This document shows positions 53,077 to 63,900 of a stretch of 64,000 bases of DNA, piece after piece. The notes beneath the pieces were generated by a model. It made no database searches and had not been told where the DNA came from. It worked only from the letters and a program-made list of their open reading frames with translations. This DNA comes from Sphingobacteriales bacterium (GTDB taxonomy: Bacteria > Bacteroidota > Bacteroidia > Chitinophagales > LD1), in assembly GCA_018262795.1 (NCBI GenBank), contig JADFDM010000010.1, positions 1 through 64,000 of the forward strand. The letters run 5' to 3'. The translations under genes were made by a program, and so were the position numbers. The stretch's first letter is position 1. Each line of letters begins with the position of its first letter.

Positions 53077-54882
53077 ATGTGTGCAGCGAGCAAACAGTCT
53101 TTTCTTGATTTTACATTGCTGAAACGCATCATTCGTTTAGCCATTCCCTATCGGGGAATATTTGCAGCCGCTATTCTTCTTTCAGTCGTGTTGGCGATTC
53201 TTTCTATTGGTCGGCCGCTCATCATTATCTACGCAACCGATCATTATATCACTTCCAAGGTGTTCAACTATCAAGGCTTAAAACTAATGGCTATCTGGAT
53301 GGTAGTGATACTGATAGTGGAAGGCCTATTGCGATATGTTTTTAATTACACCACTGCTTGGTTGGGCCAAAGCATTGTAAAGGATATGCGCTTGCGAGTC
53401 TATCGGCATGTGATTTATTCCCGCCTCAAATATTTCGATACCACTCCCATCGGTATTTCTACCACCCGAACCATCACCGATATTGAAGCGATTAACGATA
53501 CCTTCAGCGAAGGGCTTATCAGCATCTTGGCCGATATTCTCACCATCGTTGTGATTCTTAGTTCAATGCTATATGTAAACTGGCAAGTGGGGCTGGCGAG
53601 CATAGCGGTATTGCCGATTCTGCTTTGGTTTACTCGGTGGTTTCAGAATGGAGTAAAAAGAGCCTTTCAAGAAGAACGCACTCAGATTGCCCGGCTCAAC
53701 ACGTTTCTGCAAGAGCGGATCACCGGAATGCGCATCGTGCAGATTTTCAATGTGGAGGAAAAGGAAAAGAAAAAATTTGAAGAAATAAATGCCGCCTTAA
53801 GAGATGCCAACATCCGAGGTATCTGGTATTACTCGCTGTTTTTCCCGGCCGTGGAAGTTTGTCTGGCAATAGCTATCGGAGCGATGGTATGGATGGCCAG
53901 CAACCAGATATTGGGCGGAGGTATTTTTAATGAAAATCCTTTGGATGTAAAAGGAGTGGGTATTATCTCCGGCTTTCTGTTGCTCATCAGCATGTTGTTT
54001 CGCCCTTTGCGATTTATAGCCGACAAAGTGAATGTAATACAGCGAGGACTTATCGCTGCCGAGCGAGTGTTTAAACTCCTGGATCGAGATGAAACCATTC
54101 CCGACACCGGCACTTTTGCTCCGGACAGTGTGAAGGGTAAAATTACTTTTGAAAATGTGTCGTTCGCTTACAACAATCAAGACTGGATTTTAAAGAATAT
54201 TTCGTTTCAAATCAATGCGGGAGAAACACTTGCCATTGTGGGCGCTACCGGTTCGGGTAAAACATCTACCATTTCTATCCTTAGCCGTTTTTACGATATT
54301 CAGAAAGGGCATATCAAAATTGACGATACCGATATAAGGGAGTATCAGTTACATGCCCTCCGTGCTAAAATGGGAGTGGTGCTACAGGATGTGTTTTTAT
54401 TTGCCGGTACGGTGTACGAAAATATTACGCTGAGGAATCACCAAATTTCGCGCGAACAGGTAGTGTGGGCGGCTGAATTAGTAGGGGCACATCACTTTAT
54501 TAAGAAACTGCCCGGGGCTTATGATTATCAGGTGATGGAGCGCGGAGCTACGCTTTCGATGGGGCAGCGCCAATTAATTTCGTTTGTGCGCGCTTTAGTG
54601 TATAACCCGCAGATATTGGTGTTAGACGAAGCGACATCGTCTATTGACAGTGAGAGTGAAGCGCTGATTCAACACGCTATCGAAACCTTGGTGAAAGATC
54701 GAACTTCCATTGTGATAGCGCACCGCCTCAGCACCATTCGCCATGCCAATAAAATAATGGTGTTGGATAAAGGAGAATTGAAAGAATTTGGTTCGCATAA
54801 AGAACTTCTCGCGCTGAATGGCTATTACAAACGTCTTTACGATATGCAATTTGTAAAGCAGAAGGAAAAAGTAGTTGAGTAG
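53077..54882 (+). CDS. ABC exporter, fused permease and ATPase (MsbA/multidrug type)
   Basis: A 601-residue half-transporter that works as a homodimer or heterodimer in the inner membrane. Six membrane helices span about residues 20-330. The nucleotide-binding domain has Walker A GATGSGKTS (389-397), the signature LSMGQRQ (493-499), Walker B ILVLDEATSS (Asp517, Glu518) and a HRLSTIRH switch. Likely cargo is a lipid or hydrophobic compound; specificity cannot be read from sequence. The MauE-thioredoxin gene starts 10 bases after the stop, which suggests co-transcription, but no link of function is known. Confidence 0.92.
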   Translation: MCAASKQSFLDFTLLKRIIRLAIPYRGIFAAAILLSVVLAILSIGRPLIIIYATDHYITSKVFNYQGLKLMAIWMVVILIVEGLLRYVFNYTTAWLGQSIVKDMRLRVYRHVIYSRLKYFDTTPIGISTTRTITDIEAINDTFSEGLISILADILTIVVILSSMLYVNWQVGLASIAVLPILLWFTRWFQNGVKRAFQEERTQIARLNTFLQERITGMRIVQIFNVEEKEKKKFEEINAALRDANIRGIWYYSLFFPAVEVCLAIAIGAMVWMASNQILGGGIFNENPLDVKGVGIISGFLLLISMLFRPLRFIADKVNVIQRGLIAAERVFKLLDRDETIPDTGTFAPDSVKGKITFENVSFAYNNQDWILKNISFQINAGETLAIVGATGSGKTSTISILSRFYDIQKGHIKIDDTDIREYQLHALRAKMGVVLQDVFLFAGTVYENITLRNHQISREQVVWAAELVGAHHFIKKLPGAYDYQVMERGATLSMGQRQLISFVRALVYNPQILVLDEATSSIDSESEALIQHAIETLVKDRTSIVIAHRLSTIRHANKIMVLDKGELKEFGSHKELLALNGYYKRLYDMQFVKQKEKVVE

Positions 54883-54892
54883 ATATTTTGTT

Positions 54893-55834
54893 ATGACTTC
54901 CGCCACTGTAAAAAAAATTGTTGCTGTCGCTTTTACACTTATCTGCGGAGGAGTTTTTGTGTTTTCCGCGTTCTCTAAGTTAGCTCCCATTGAGCCGTTT
55001 GAAATTTCACTGACAGATATTGGAATCACCAATTGGCAAGGGGCTCCTATCGTTGCCCGGCTCTTTATCGGGATGGAATTTATTGTGGGCTTCCTTCTTG
55101 TGTTTCAGTTTCACCTTCGCAAGTTTACCATTCCCTTTGCTGCAATAATCCTCAGCATTTTTACTATCTATTTATTGTTTGTGATTAGAGCTTATGGCAA
55201 CACCGGCAATTGCGGATGCTTTGGCAATGTGCTGGTGATGTCGCCATTAGAGGGAATTTTGAAAAACTTGGCACTGCTTCTTCTTTTAGGCATCTCCTAC
55301 AGATGGGCATCTGCCTTTGAATTTCGGTTCAAAACACTTATAGCTGTCGTGGTAGCCATCCAGTTACTGATACTGCCTTTTCTCTTAAATCGGATGGGCA
55401 ATCCATTCTCTGCTGAGCCTATAAGTGAGTATCATTCCTTTGCGCTGAATATGGATTGGATGAAAGACACCTCCGACAATACGGCAGAGAATATAGCCCT
55501 CCAAAAGGGGAAACACATCCTCGGAATTTTTTCACCGACCTGTCCTCATTGTCGGGTAGCAGCAAAAAAAATGGCGGTGATGAAGCGGCATGATCCATCC
55601 TTGCCTATGGTGTTTATCATTTACAATAGTCCCGAAGCTATGCAAGACTTTTTTGGCGATACAAAATCAGAAAAGGTGCCGCATATTCTACTCGACAATC
55701 AACAGGAATTTTTCGAGTTGACGAAAGGAGCTTTCCCTCGAATATATTTTGTGAGAGATTCAGTCGTGGAGTATGAAACCAATTATTTCTTGCTGAATAC
55801 TTCTATGATGAAGAACTGGCTGAATGAAAAGTAG
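54893..55834 (+). CDS. MauE/DoxX-like membrane protein fused to a thioredoxin-like domain
   Basis: A 313-residue inner-membrane protein. The first 165 residues hold four or five helices of the MauE/DoxX kind: VFVFSAFSKLAPIEPFEISL (21-40) and the CGC pair in TGNCGCFGNV (Cys107, Cys109). After a helix at about 149-165 comes a periplasmic thioredoxin-like domain with FSPTCPHCRVAAKKM (CPHC, 217-220) and VPHILLDNQQEFFELTKGAFPRIYFV. This plan suggests thiol-disulfide electron flow across the membrane, perhaps for maturation of exported proteins; that is inference. ATG at 54893 is used; a TTG at 54875 would overlap the exporter gene. Confidence 0.82.
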   Translation: MTSATVKKIVAVAFTLICGGVFVFSAFSKLAPIEPFEISLTDIGITNWQGAPIVARLFIGMEFIVGFLLVFQFHLRKFTIPFAAIILSIFTIYLLFVIRAYGNTGNCGCFGNVLVMSPLEGILKNLALLLLLGISYRWASAFEFRFKTLIAVVVAIQLLILPFLLNRMGNPFSAEPISEYHSFALNMDWMKDTSDNTAENIALQKGKHILGIFSPTCPHCRVAAKKMAVMKRHDPSLPMVFIIYNSPEAMQDFFGDTKSEKVPHILLDNQQEFFELTKGAFPRIYFVRDSVVEYETNYFLLNTSMMKNWLNEK

Positions 55835-55863
55835 CAGAGAAAATAAATCGGACAGAGGTTATG

Positions 55864-56964
55864 CTATGCCTTCCTCTCAAACTCCCTCATCACGGCTATC
55901 AATTTATCCACTCCGCTTTCGGGCATGGCATTATAAATAGAGGCGCGGAAACCACCCACAGAGCGGTGGCCCTGAATGCCGATTATGTTTTGATTTTTGC
56001 AGAACTGGATAAATCCATCTTCGAGTTTCGCCCTTTGAGTTTCCGCTAAATCAGGATTCACCACAAAGCACACATTCATTTTAGAGCGACTATCCCTTTC
56101 AACGGTACCTTTGAAAATTTGGGAGGAATCTATTGCCCCATAAAGTGTTGCCGCTTTGCGATTGTTCTGTTCTTCCAGCGTATCTAAACCACACTTTTTA
56201 ATCCACTGCAGCGTGAGATACGAAACATAAACTGAAAATACAGAAGGAGTATTGAGCATACTTTCCTTTGCGATATGTTGGCGATAGTCCAGCATCCTTG
56301 GAATGGAGCGGGACACAGAGCCGAAAATTTCTTTATTCACAACGACCAGCGTGGTGCCGGCCGGTCCCATATTTTTTTGCGCCCCCGCATAAATCAAATC
56401 GAATTGATTAAAGTTTAACTGCCGCGAGAAAATATCGGAACTCATGTCGCATACCAGCGGATTAGTTAGCGATTTAAGATCGGAGATATATTGGGTAGAA
56501 AGTTGAGTGCCGTAAATGGTATTGTTGGAAGTAATGTGCAAATATTTTGAATTGGGCGCTATGGTGTATTGACGGGGGATATAAGTATAATTTTTATCCT
56601 TCGAGCTACAGGCAATATGAACCGTGCCGAAAAGTTTTGCTTCTTCTTGTGCTCCGTGCGCCCAAGTGCCGGTGTCAAAATAAGAGGCCGTTTCCTTCTC
56701 ATTCAGCAAATTCATGGGCACTACATGAAACTGCGAAAGTGCCCCCCCGTGCATAAAAATTACTTCGCGGTTGTGGTCCAATTGCAGCAGTTCTTTTACC
56801 AACTCACGAGCTTCTTCCATCACTTTTACAAACTCTTTGCTGCGGTGCGAAATCTCCAGTACGCTCAAACCGGTTCCCATAAAATCGTGTATCGCTTCTT
56901 GTGCTTTTTGCAATACTTCTTCGGGCAATATTGCCGGGCCACTATAGAAATTTAACTTCTTCAT
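55864..56964 (-). CDS. serC: Phosphoserine aminotransferase
   Basis: PLP enzyme that makes 3-phosphoserine from 3-phosphohydroxypyruvate with glutamate, for serine (and often pyridoxine) synthesis. The 366-residue product begins NFYSGPAILPEEVL (5-18) and has the cofactor lysine Lys197 in YAGAQKNMGPAG, the SNNTIYGTQ block and a final GGFRASIYNAMP. Length matches E. coli SerC. ATG at 56964 is chosen over extensions that add unrelated residues. Usually serA is adjacent; here it is not. Confidence 0.93.
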   Translation of the reverse strand: MKKLNFYSGPAILPEEVLQKAQEAIHDFMGTGLSVLEISHRSKEFVKVMEEARELVKELLQLDHNREVIFMHGGALSQFHVVPMNLLNEKETASYFDTGTWAHGAQEEAKLFGTVHIACSSKDKNYTYIPRQYTIAPNSKYLHITSNNTIYGTQLSTQYISDLKSLTNPLVCDMSSDIFSRQLNFNQFDLIYAGAQKNMGPAGTTLVVVNKEIFGSVSRSIPRMLDYRQHIAKESMLNTPSVFSVYVSYLTLQWIKKCGLDTLEEQNNRKAATLYGAIDSSQIFKGTVERDSRSKMNVCFVVNPDLAETQRAKLEDGFIQFCKNQNIIGIQGHRSVGGFRASIYNAMPESGVDKLIAVMREFERKA

Positions 56965-57282
56965 ACGACAAACATAAATCTTTAAATCGCCCAAACGCAA
57001 CAATAGAATTTAGCAGTGTGCGAAAAAAATTGAGCTTTTGAAACAAAGTCGCTTAGCGGTCACCATTGCCCTTTTCCCAAATTATTATACTCACATACAG
57101 CCATTCTGAGTGGAGACTTTACACATACTTTCTAAATAAAAATATATGGCACTCACCTATTCAAGCAATTCATTTTATCGTCAAAATTTTAACTTCCGCA
57201 TTGAAATAGCAATTTGTGATATACTCTATACCCTACGAGTATTCCCGATTGGCAGGAAAAATTTCTAACCCTAATTGATCGA
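56965..57282. other. Divergent intergenic region
   Basis: About 320 A/T-rich bases between divergent serC and the TonB receptor gene. No gene or known riboswitch was recognised. The stretch ATTTGTGATATACTC near 57210-57225 could carry receptor promoter elements, but nothing decisive is visible. Confidence 0.4.
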
Positions 57283-59721
57283 ATGAAGCAAAAAATATTT
57301 ACCCTCGCTTCCCTCCTCTTTACTATTGTTTTATTAAACGCCCAAACCACCGAAATCCGCGGAACGGTGCTGGATGATGAAAGTGCTGAACCCTTAGCCG
57401 GTGCTACCGTGAAATTTGAAAAAGGCAGAGGGCTGCTTACCGATGTATCCGGCAAATTTCACTTCTCAGTTCCCGAAGGGGAGTACGATTTGACGATCGC
57501 TTATATCGGGTATAAAAACTTTAAAGAGAAGTTAGTAGTGAAAGCCGGAGAAGCGCAAGACTTGGTAATCAAGTTGAAGCCTTCGGCCATTCAGATTTCG
57601 CAGGTAGTCACCGTGAGTCAATACCGAAAAAATTCTGCCAAGGAAACTGTTACCACCGAAGTGGTAAACAAGAGCCAAATAAAAAACACGAACGCAAACG
57701 ACTTGGGCGAAGTGGTGAACAAAACGCCCGGAGTATTAGTGCAGGATGGGCAAATCAGTATTCGTGGAGGTAGTTCATATTCTTATGGCGTAGGAACCCG
57801 CACGGCCGTATTAAGCGATGGCCTTTCGATGATGAGTGCCGACCTCGGAGAGGGGCAAAGTAAAATGGTGCCCCTCTCAAACGTGAAACAAGTAGAAATT
57901 ATCAAGGGAGCTTCTTCAGTAGTTTATGGCTCATCAGCGCTAAACGGAGTGGTGAATGTGGTCACGGAGTGGCCCTCAGATTATGAGCCTAAAACCGAAG
58001 TGGAAATAAATTTTGGAGTGTATGATAATCCACCCAAAGGATATAACAAGTGGTGGGGCGATAACACCCTTCCTGCTTTTGGCAATGTAAACTTTAATTA
58101 TCAGCAGCGCATTAAGCAGTTACAGGTGGTGGCAGCCGCTAACATTACGCGCAACGATGGCTATTTGCAAGCATCCGATGAAACCAGAGAGCAGGTCTTA
58201 TTTAAATTGCGTTATCTCCATCCCAAAATTACCGGACTCAACTTCGGATTAAACGGGAGCGTGCAAAATGAATTGAGTAACCGCTTCTTTATTTCAAAAG
58301 ATGTGGCGGCAAATTCGCTTTTTCTCGGGGTAGGTTCGGGCGATGGCTATTGGCGTACCAGCGTTGACCCTTTTGTGAGCTACACCGCTAAAAAGGATCA
58401 CCGTATTACTTCTCACTTTCGATACATGAATATTTTTCGACCCGGGGGAGACCTCCCTGATGCAGTTTCTCACCAGTTGATAGCAGACAACCAATATCAA
58501 TATCGTTGGAAAAAAATGATTGTGTTTACTGCCGGAATACCCTTCAATGTAGGGTTTTCGAGAAGTAACTTATACCCGGAAGTAAGGAAAAATTTTGCCG
58601 CTTCCGTTTACGGTCAATTAGAGTTCAACTATAAAATACTCACCCTGCAAGGAGGTTTCCGATACGAAATTTCAGCGATAGATACTGACATTGTGGTGGG
58701 CTTTCCTTACAAGCGAAACCAGCAACCAAATTTCAGATCGGGGGATAAAAAAATCCTTTTGGGTATTCCTATTTTCAGAGCAGGGATGAATATTCAAGCA
58801 GCCGCAGCCACCTTCTTCCGCTTTAGCTGGGGGCAGGGGTATCGCATTCCTTCCATTGCCGAAAAATATATTGCTAATGAATTTGTAGGCGGCTTGCGCA
58901 TTATTCCCAACGATACGTTGAAATCTGAAACCGGTTGGAGTTTAGAACTGGGATTCAAGCAAGGATTCAAAATCGGTAATTGGAGTGCTTATGTAGATGC
59001 CGCTTTTTTCTGGCAGGAATATCAGAATTTTATCGAGTTTGAATTAGGTACTTGGCCCAATCGCTATGGCAATGGAACAAAAATTTTTCCTGATAGCCTC
59101 GAGTTTCCATTTCCCGGTACCGGAAAATTACTTGGATTAAAGGCGCTGAATGTGGAAAACGCACGTATTGCAGGGTATGAACTCAGCTTGGCAGGAAATG
59201 GTAAGATAGGACCGGTAGGTTTACAGCTCATAGCAGGCTACACCTACACCTGGCCCGGCAAAGCGGAACGCGATTCCTCCGGTAAGAGTAATTACCCGGT
59301 CGGTACATTTTTCAAAGACATGTTCTATTACAACTTCCACAAAGTGGGATTAAGTGATCCGGACACTTCAAAGCTTTTATATTACCGCATTCGCCATTTG
59401 TTCCGCATGGATTTTGAAGTTACTTACTGGAAAGTATATGTGGGCGCTACCTTAAACTATGGAAGTGCTCCCGAAAAAGTGCCGGGGTTGTTTAAAGCAG
59501 CCGCCAACCTGATTTTTGGGGATGTGAATGCGCTGGATAATTATTTGATAAAGCACAGCAAAGGTGATTTCTTTATGGATGTAAGGGCAGGGATAAAGTT
59601 TGATGAACACTTTCGACTGGGGTTCATTATAAAGAACGTGGGTAACCGGATGTACTCCCTTCGACCGGGCAAGCCCGAACCTCTTCGAAATTACACCGTA
59701 CAACTCCGATATACTTTTTAA
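57283..59721 (+). CDS. TonB-dependent receptor
   Basis: An 812-residue outer-membrane receptor. A signal peptide ends near LNAQ (about 21). Residues 22-110 are the carboxypeptidase-D-like domain (GTVLDDESAEPLAGATVKF ... IAYIGYKNF). The plug follows at about 118-230 with VVNKTPGVLVQDGQISIRGGS written here in part (TPGVLVQDGQISIRGG) and VEIIKGASSVVYGSSALNGVV. The barrel ends with NYTVQLRYTF, a canonical terminal Phe. No SusD partner. An RND fusion protein follows after 162 bases in the same direction. Ligand unknown. Confidence 0.9.
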   Translation: MKQKIFTLASLLFTIVLLNAQTTEIRGTVLDDESAEPLAGATVKFEKGRGLLTDVSGKFHFSVPEGEYDLTIAYIGYKNFKEKLVVKAGEAQDLVIKLKPSAIQISQVVTVSQYRKNSAKETVTTEVVNKSQIKNTNANDLGEVVNKTPGVLVQDGQISIRGGSSYSYGVGTRTAVLSDGLSMMSADLGEGQSKMVPLSNVKQVEIIKGASSVVYGSSALNGVVNVVTEWPSDYEPKTEVEINFGVYDNPPKGYNKWWGDNTLPAFGNVNFNYQQRIKQLQVVAAANITRNDGYLQASDETREQVLFKLRYLHPKITGLNFGLNGSVQNELSNRFFISKDVAANSLFLGVGSGDGYWRTSVDPFVSYTAKKDHRITSHFRYMNIFRPGGDLPDAVSHQLIADNQYQYRWKKMIVFTAGIPFNVGFSRSNLYPEVRKNFAASVYGQLEFNYKILTLQGGFRYEISAIDTDIVVGFPYKRNQQPNFRSGDKKILLGIPIFRAGMNIQAAAATFFRFSWGQGYRIPSIAEKYIANEFVGGLRIIPNDTLKSETGWSLELGFKQGFKIGNWSAYVDAAFFWQEYQNFIEFELGTWPNRYGNGTKIFPDSLEFPFPGTGKLLGLKALNVENARIAGYELSLAGNGKIGPVGLQLIAGYTYTWPGKAERDSSGKSNYPVGTFFKDMFYYNFHKVGLSDPDTSKLLYYRIRHLFRMDFEVTYWKVYVGATLNYGSAPEKVPGLFKAAANLIFGDVNALDNYLIKHSKGDFFMDVRAGIKFDEHFRLGFIIKNVGNRMYSLRPGKPEPLRNYTVQLRYTF

Positions 59722-59883
59722 GACATCGTTTTCACTATCTTGTTTGTGAAGGGGCTACTCGTCAAAGCGAAGCCACCTCTATTTTTTAAGAACTTTTAGT
59801 AGGAAAGATGTTGTAACAATCAATAAGCATGGAAGCTAATTCATTCGATTTGTACATCTTTGCCGCTCTAAAAATATTTGAGG

Positions 59884-60948
59884 ATGTCAAAAGCAACCTG
59901 GTTTTTTGTTGTCGTGATTCTTTTGATGGGTGGGGTTATTGTGTACAACAAAGTACTTACTCCGCAGGAAGAGAAAGGCAAAGCGGCTCATAGCGGCCCA
60001 CCAAAAGATATGTCGGTGAATGGATTTCTGGTGCAGCCGAAAACACTGAACAGCAATATTACGGCTTCGGGCACTTTACTCGCCTTTGAGGAGGTGGAAC
60101 TGCACACCGAAACTTCAGGACGCATCACCGAACTAAATCTGAAAGAAGGAACACCGGTGAGCAAAGGCACCTTGTTAGTAAAACTCTACGATGCCGATTT
60201 GCAGGCGCAGTTGGGGAAACTGAAACTTCAGCAAGAAACGGCAGAAAAAACAGTAGGCCGACTTCAACAACTGCTGGCAATCAACGGAATCGGGCAACAG
60301 GACTTTGATAATGCAGTGACTCAACTGAACAACATAAAGGCCGATATAGATGTGGTGCTGGCACAAATTACTAAAACGGAAATAAGAGCACCCTTTAACG
60401 GAGTAGTGGGCCTGCGCAATGTGAGCGCGGGAGCTTATGTATCGCCATCGGTAGCCATTGCTACCCTGCAACAGATAGACCCTCTGAAGATTGATTTTAC
60501 GGTTCCTGAAAAGTACGCCTCATCGGTTAAGAAGGATGACGGAATTCAGTTTGCAGTAGATGGTTTTGATGGAACCTTTCACGGGAAGGTGTATGCGATA
60601 GAACCGAAAATTGATGAAGACACCCGCACCATTCGTATGAGAGCATTGGTGCAAAACACCAATGCAAAATTATTTCCCGGAGGATTTGCTAAAGTAGATC
60701 TAGGACTGAAGAGCATGGACAATGCTTTGATGATACCCACCCAGTGTATTATCCCCGAAGCCAGAAATAAAAAAGTGATTGTAGTGAAGGATGGTAAGGC
60801 CGATTTCAGAATTGTAGAAACCGGTGTGCGGAATGAGTCAGACGTGCAGATTACCAAAGGATTAGAAGCCGGAGATACGGTAGTAACCACCGGAGTAATG
60901 TATTTAAAACCCGGTGGTGGAGTTAAAATCGCCAAACTGACAGAGTAG
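59884..60948 (+). CDS. RND efflux membrane fusion protein
   Basis: A 354-residue periplasmic adaptor linking an RND pump to an outer-membrane channel. One N-terminal helix (about 7-25) anchors it. The lipoyl halves are AFEEVELHTETSGRITELNLKEG (about 68-90, in part) and IRAPFNGVVGLRNVSAGAYV (about 170-190), separated by a helical hairpin; the beta-barrel domain follows (KIDFTVPEKYAS, KVYAIEPKIDEDTRTIRMRA in part). Length fits the HlyD/AcrA family. ATG at 59884 is chosen, two codons after a TTG. The pump gene starts 28 bases later. Confidence 0.9.
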   Translation: MSKATWFFVVVILLMGGVIVYNKVLTPQEEKGKAAHSGPPKDMSVNGFLVQPKTLNSNITASGTLLAFEEVELHTETSGRITELNLKEGTPVSKGTLLVKLYDADLQAQLGKLKLQQETAEKTVGRLQQLLAINGIGQQDFDNAVTQLNNIKADIDVVLAQITKTEIRAPFNGVVGLRNVSAGAYVSPSVAIATLQQIDPLKIDFTVPEKYASSVKKDDGIQFAVDGFDGTFHGKVYAIEPKIDEDTRTIRMRALVQNTNAKLFPGGFAKVDLGLKSMDNALMIPTQCIIPEARNKKVIVVKDGKADFRIVETGVRNESDVQITKGLEAGDTVVTTGVMYLKPGGGVKIAKLTE

Positions 60949-60976
60949 TTTTTTGATCTAAACATTTGCTGAATTT

Positions 60977-63900
60977 ATGAGTTTACCTTCCCTGAGTTTA
61001 AGTCGTCCTGTACTAGCCGCTGTGATGAGCATCGTCATAGTAATTTTTGGTATTATCGGCTTTAAATTTTTGGGAGTTCGTGAGTATCCTTCCATAGATC
61101 CGCCAATCATTACCGTGCGCACAAACTATACGGGAGCCAATGCAGATGTTATTGAATCGCAGATCACAGAGCCTTTAGAAAAAGCAATTAACGGAGTAGC
61201 CGGTATTCGCACTATTTCATCTTCCAGCAACTTAGGTTCCAGTTCAATTACAGTAGAGTTTAACCTCAGCGAAAATCTCGAAGCTGCGGCCAATGACGTT
61301 CGCGATAAAGTATCGCAGGCCTTGCGCCAACTTCCGCAAGATATTGATGCGCCACCGGTAGTATCGAAAGCCGATGCCAACTCCGATGCTATTATTTCCA
61401 TGACGGTGCAGAGCGATACGCGCAATCAGTTAGAGGTATGTGATTATGCCGAGAATATTCTTTTGGAGAAGTTGCAGACCATTCCCGGGGTGAGTACGGT
61501 ACAGGTATGGGGCGAGAAAAAATATGCCATGCGCCTTTGGATAGACCCGTCAAAGCTCTCGGCTTACAAACTTACGTTTACCGATATTCAAAATGCGCTC
61601 GATAAAGAGAATGTAGAGTTGCCTGCCGGAAAAGTGTATGGCAACAACACAGAACTGACGGTTAAAACCTACGGTCGCTTAACTACAGAAGACGATTTCA
61701 ATAATCTCATCATTAAAGCTTCCGACAATCAGGTTATCCGTTTGCGCGATGTGGCTACGGCCATGCTGGGGCCGGAGAATGAAGAAACAGTTCTGAAAGA
61801 ATCCGGAATTCCAATGGTAGCTTTAGCAATAGTGCCCCAACCGGGAACAAATTATATTGACATAGCTGATGAGTTTTACAAACGCTACGTAAATATTCAG
61901 GAAAATTTGCCCAAGGACATCAAGTTGGATATTGCCCTGGATAAAACTGGTTTTGTGCGAAAATCAATCAGTGAAGTAGGGGAGACATTAGCCATCGCCT
62001 TTGGACTGGTGGTGCTTATCATCTTCCTGTTTTTCCGCGACTGGCTCATCGCCTTGCGACCACTCATTGACATTCCGGTGTCACTTATCGGCACCTTCTT
62101 CATCATGTACCTGGCGGGTTTTACTATTAATGTACTAACCCTTTTGGCTATTGTACTCGCTACCGGCTTGGTGGTGGACGATGGGATAGTGGTAACCGAA
62201 AATATTTTTAAAAAATTAGAGAAAGGTTATGACCGGCACCGAGCCGCGCTGGAAGGCTCTAATGAAATTTTCTTTGCTGTAATAGCCACCTCTATTACGC
62301 TGGCGGTTGTGTTTCTTCCCATCATTTTTCTCGAAGGCTTTGTGGGAAGTTTATTCCGCGAATTCGGAATTGTAGTGGCCGGTGCCGTGTTAATCTCAGC
62401 CTTTGTTTCGCTTACTCTGACTCCGGTACTCAATGTGTTACTAACTCGTAAAGACCATCAGCACGGTTGGTTTTACCATAAAACAGAACCTTTCTTTCAA
62501 GCAATGGATGAAGGCTATCGCAGTTCTCTGGAAGCATTTATGAAAAAAAGGTGGCTGGCATTTGTGGTATTGGCGGCCTGTGTAGGATTGACTGTGGTGA
62601 TAATCAAAAATCTTCAATCGGAATTATCTCCATTAGAAGATCGAAGTGTTTTCCGAATGGCGGTGAGCGCTCCGGAAGGGACTTCGTACGATCAAATGGA
62701 TCGGTACATGGATAAGATTACGCAGTTCCTAATGGACTCTGTTCCGGAAAAAAGCGTGATACTGAGTGTGACCGCTCCCAGCTTTGCCGGAAGCGGGGCG
62801 GTGAACAGCGGTTTTCTTAGGGTCGGGCTAAAAGAGCCGGATGAAAGAAAACGAACTCAAAATCAGATTGTGGGTTACATCGCTCAAAACATGGCTCGGT
62901 TTAATGAGGGCAAAGCTTTCCCTATACAAGAACAAACTATCTCAGCAGGCGGCTCTTCTCGGTTTGGCTTGCCGGTTCAATTTGTGATTCAAAATCTCGA
63001 CTTTGAAAAACTGAAAAATCAGCTTCCTAAATTTTTAGATGAAGCAACCAAGAACCCCACCTTCATGGGAGTGGATGTAAACCTCAAATTCAATAAGCCC
63101 GAATTGCAAATACAGATTGATAGGCTGAAAGCCAGCGAACTCGGTGTTTCGGTGCTCGATATTTCGCAAACACTGCAATTAGCTCTTAGCGGCAGAAGGT
63201 TTGGGTATTTTATTATGAACGGAAAACAATATCAGGTGATGGGTCAGGTGGATCGGGACAACCGCGATGAACCAATGGATCTGAAATCGTTTTATGTGCG
63301 CAACAGCCGTGGGCAACTGATTCAATTGGATAACCTGGTAAAAATTGAAGAGCAAAGTAGTCCGCCACAATTATATCACTATAACCGATATAAATCGGCT
63401 ACTGTTTCGGCAGGGCTTGCTCCGGGAAAAACAATTGGAGACGGAATAGAAGCCATGAAGGAAATTGCAGCGAAAACCTTAGATGGCACTTTTGCCACAG
63501 ACTTATCGGGACCATCGCGCGATTATGCCGAAAGTTCTTCGAATACTTCCTTTGCATTTATACTGGCACTGGTGCTCATCTTTCTAATTCTGGCAGCTCA
63601 GTTTGAGAGTTTTGTTGACCCGCTCATCATCATGCTCACGGTTCCTTTGGCTATAGCCGGAGCCTTATTGAGTTTGTGGATGTTCAATCAAACGTTGAAT
63701 ATTTTCTCTGAAATTGGAATTATCATGCTGATAGGGTTAGTGACAAAAAACGGAATCCTGATTGTGGAATTTGCCAATCAGAAACAGAGAGCGGGAGAAG
63801 AAAAGCTGGAAGCGGTAATTGATGCGGCAGCGCTTCGCCTTCGCCCTATCTTAATGACTACCTTAGCGACTTCGCTGGGAGCTTTGCCCATTGCGCTGGC

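Noticed and set aside
56965-57282. Riboswitch (cobalamin or TPP) before the TonB receptor
   Set aside because: No conserved core such as a B12-box or thi-box could be recognised in the leader.
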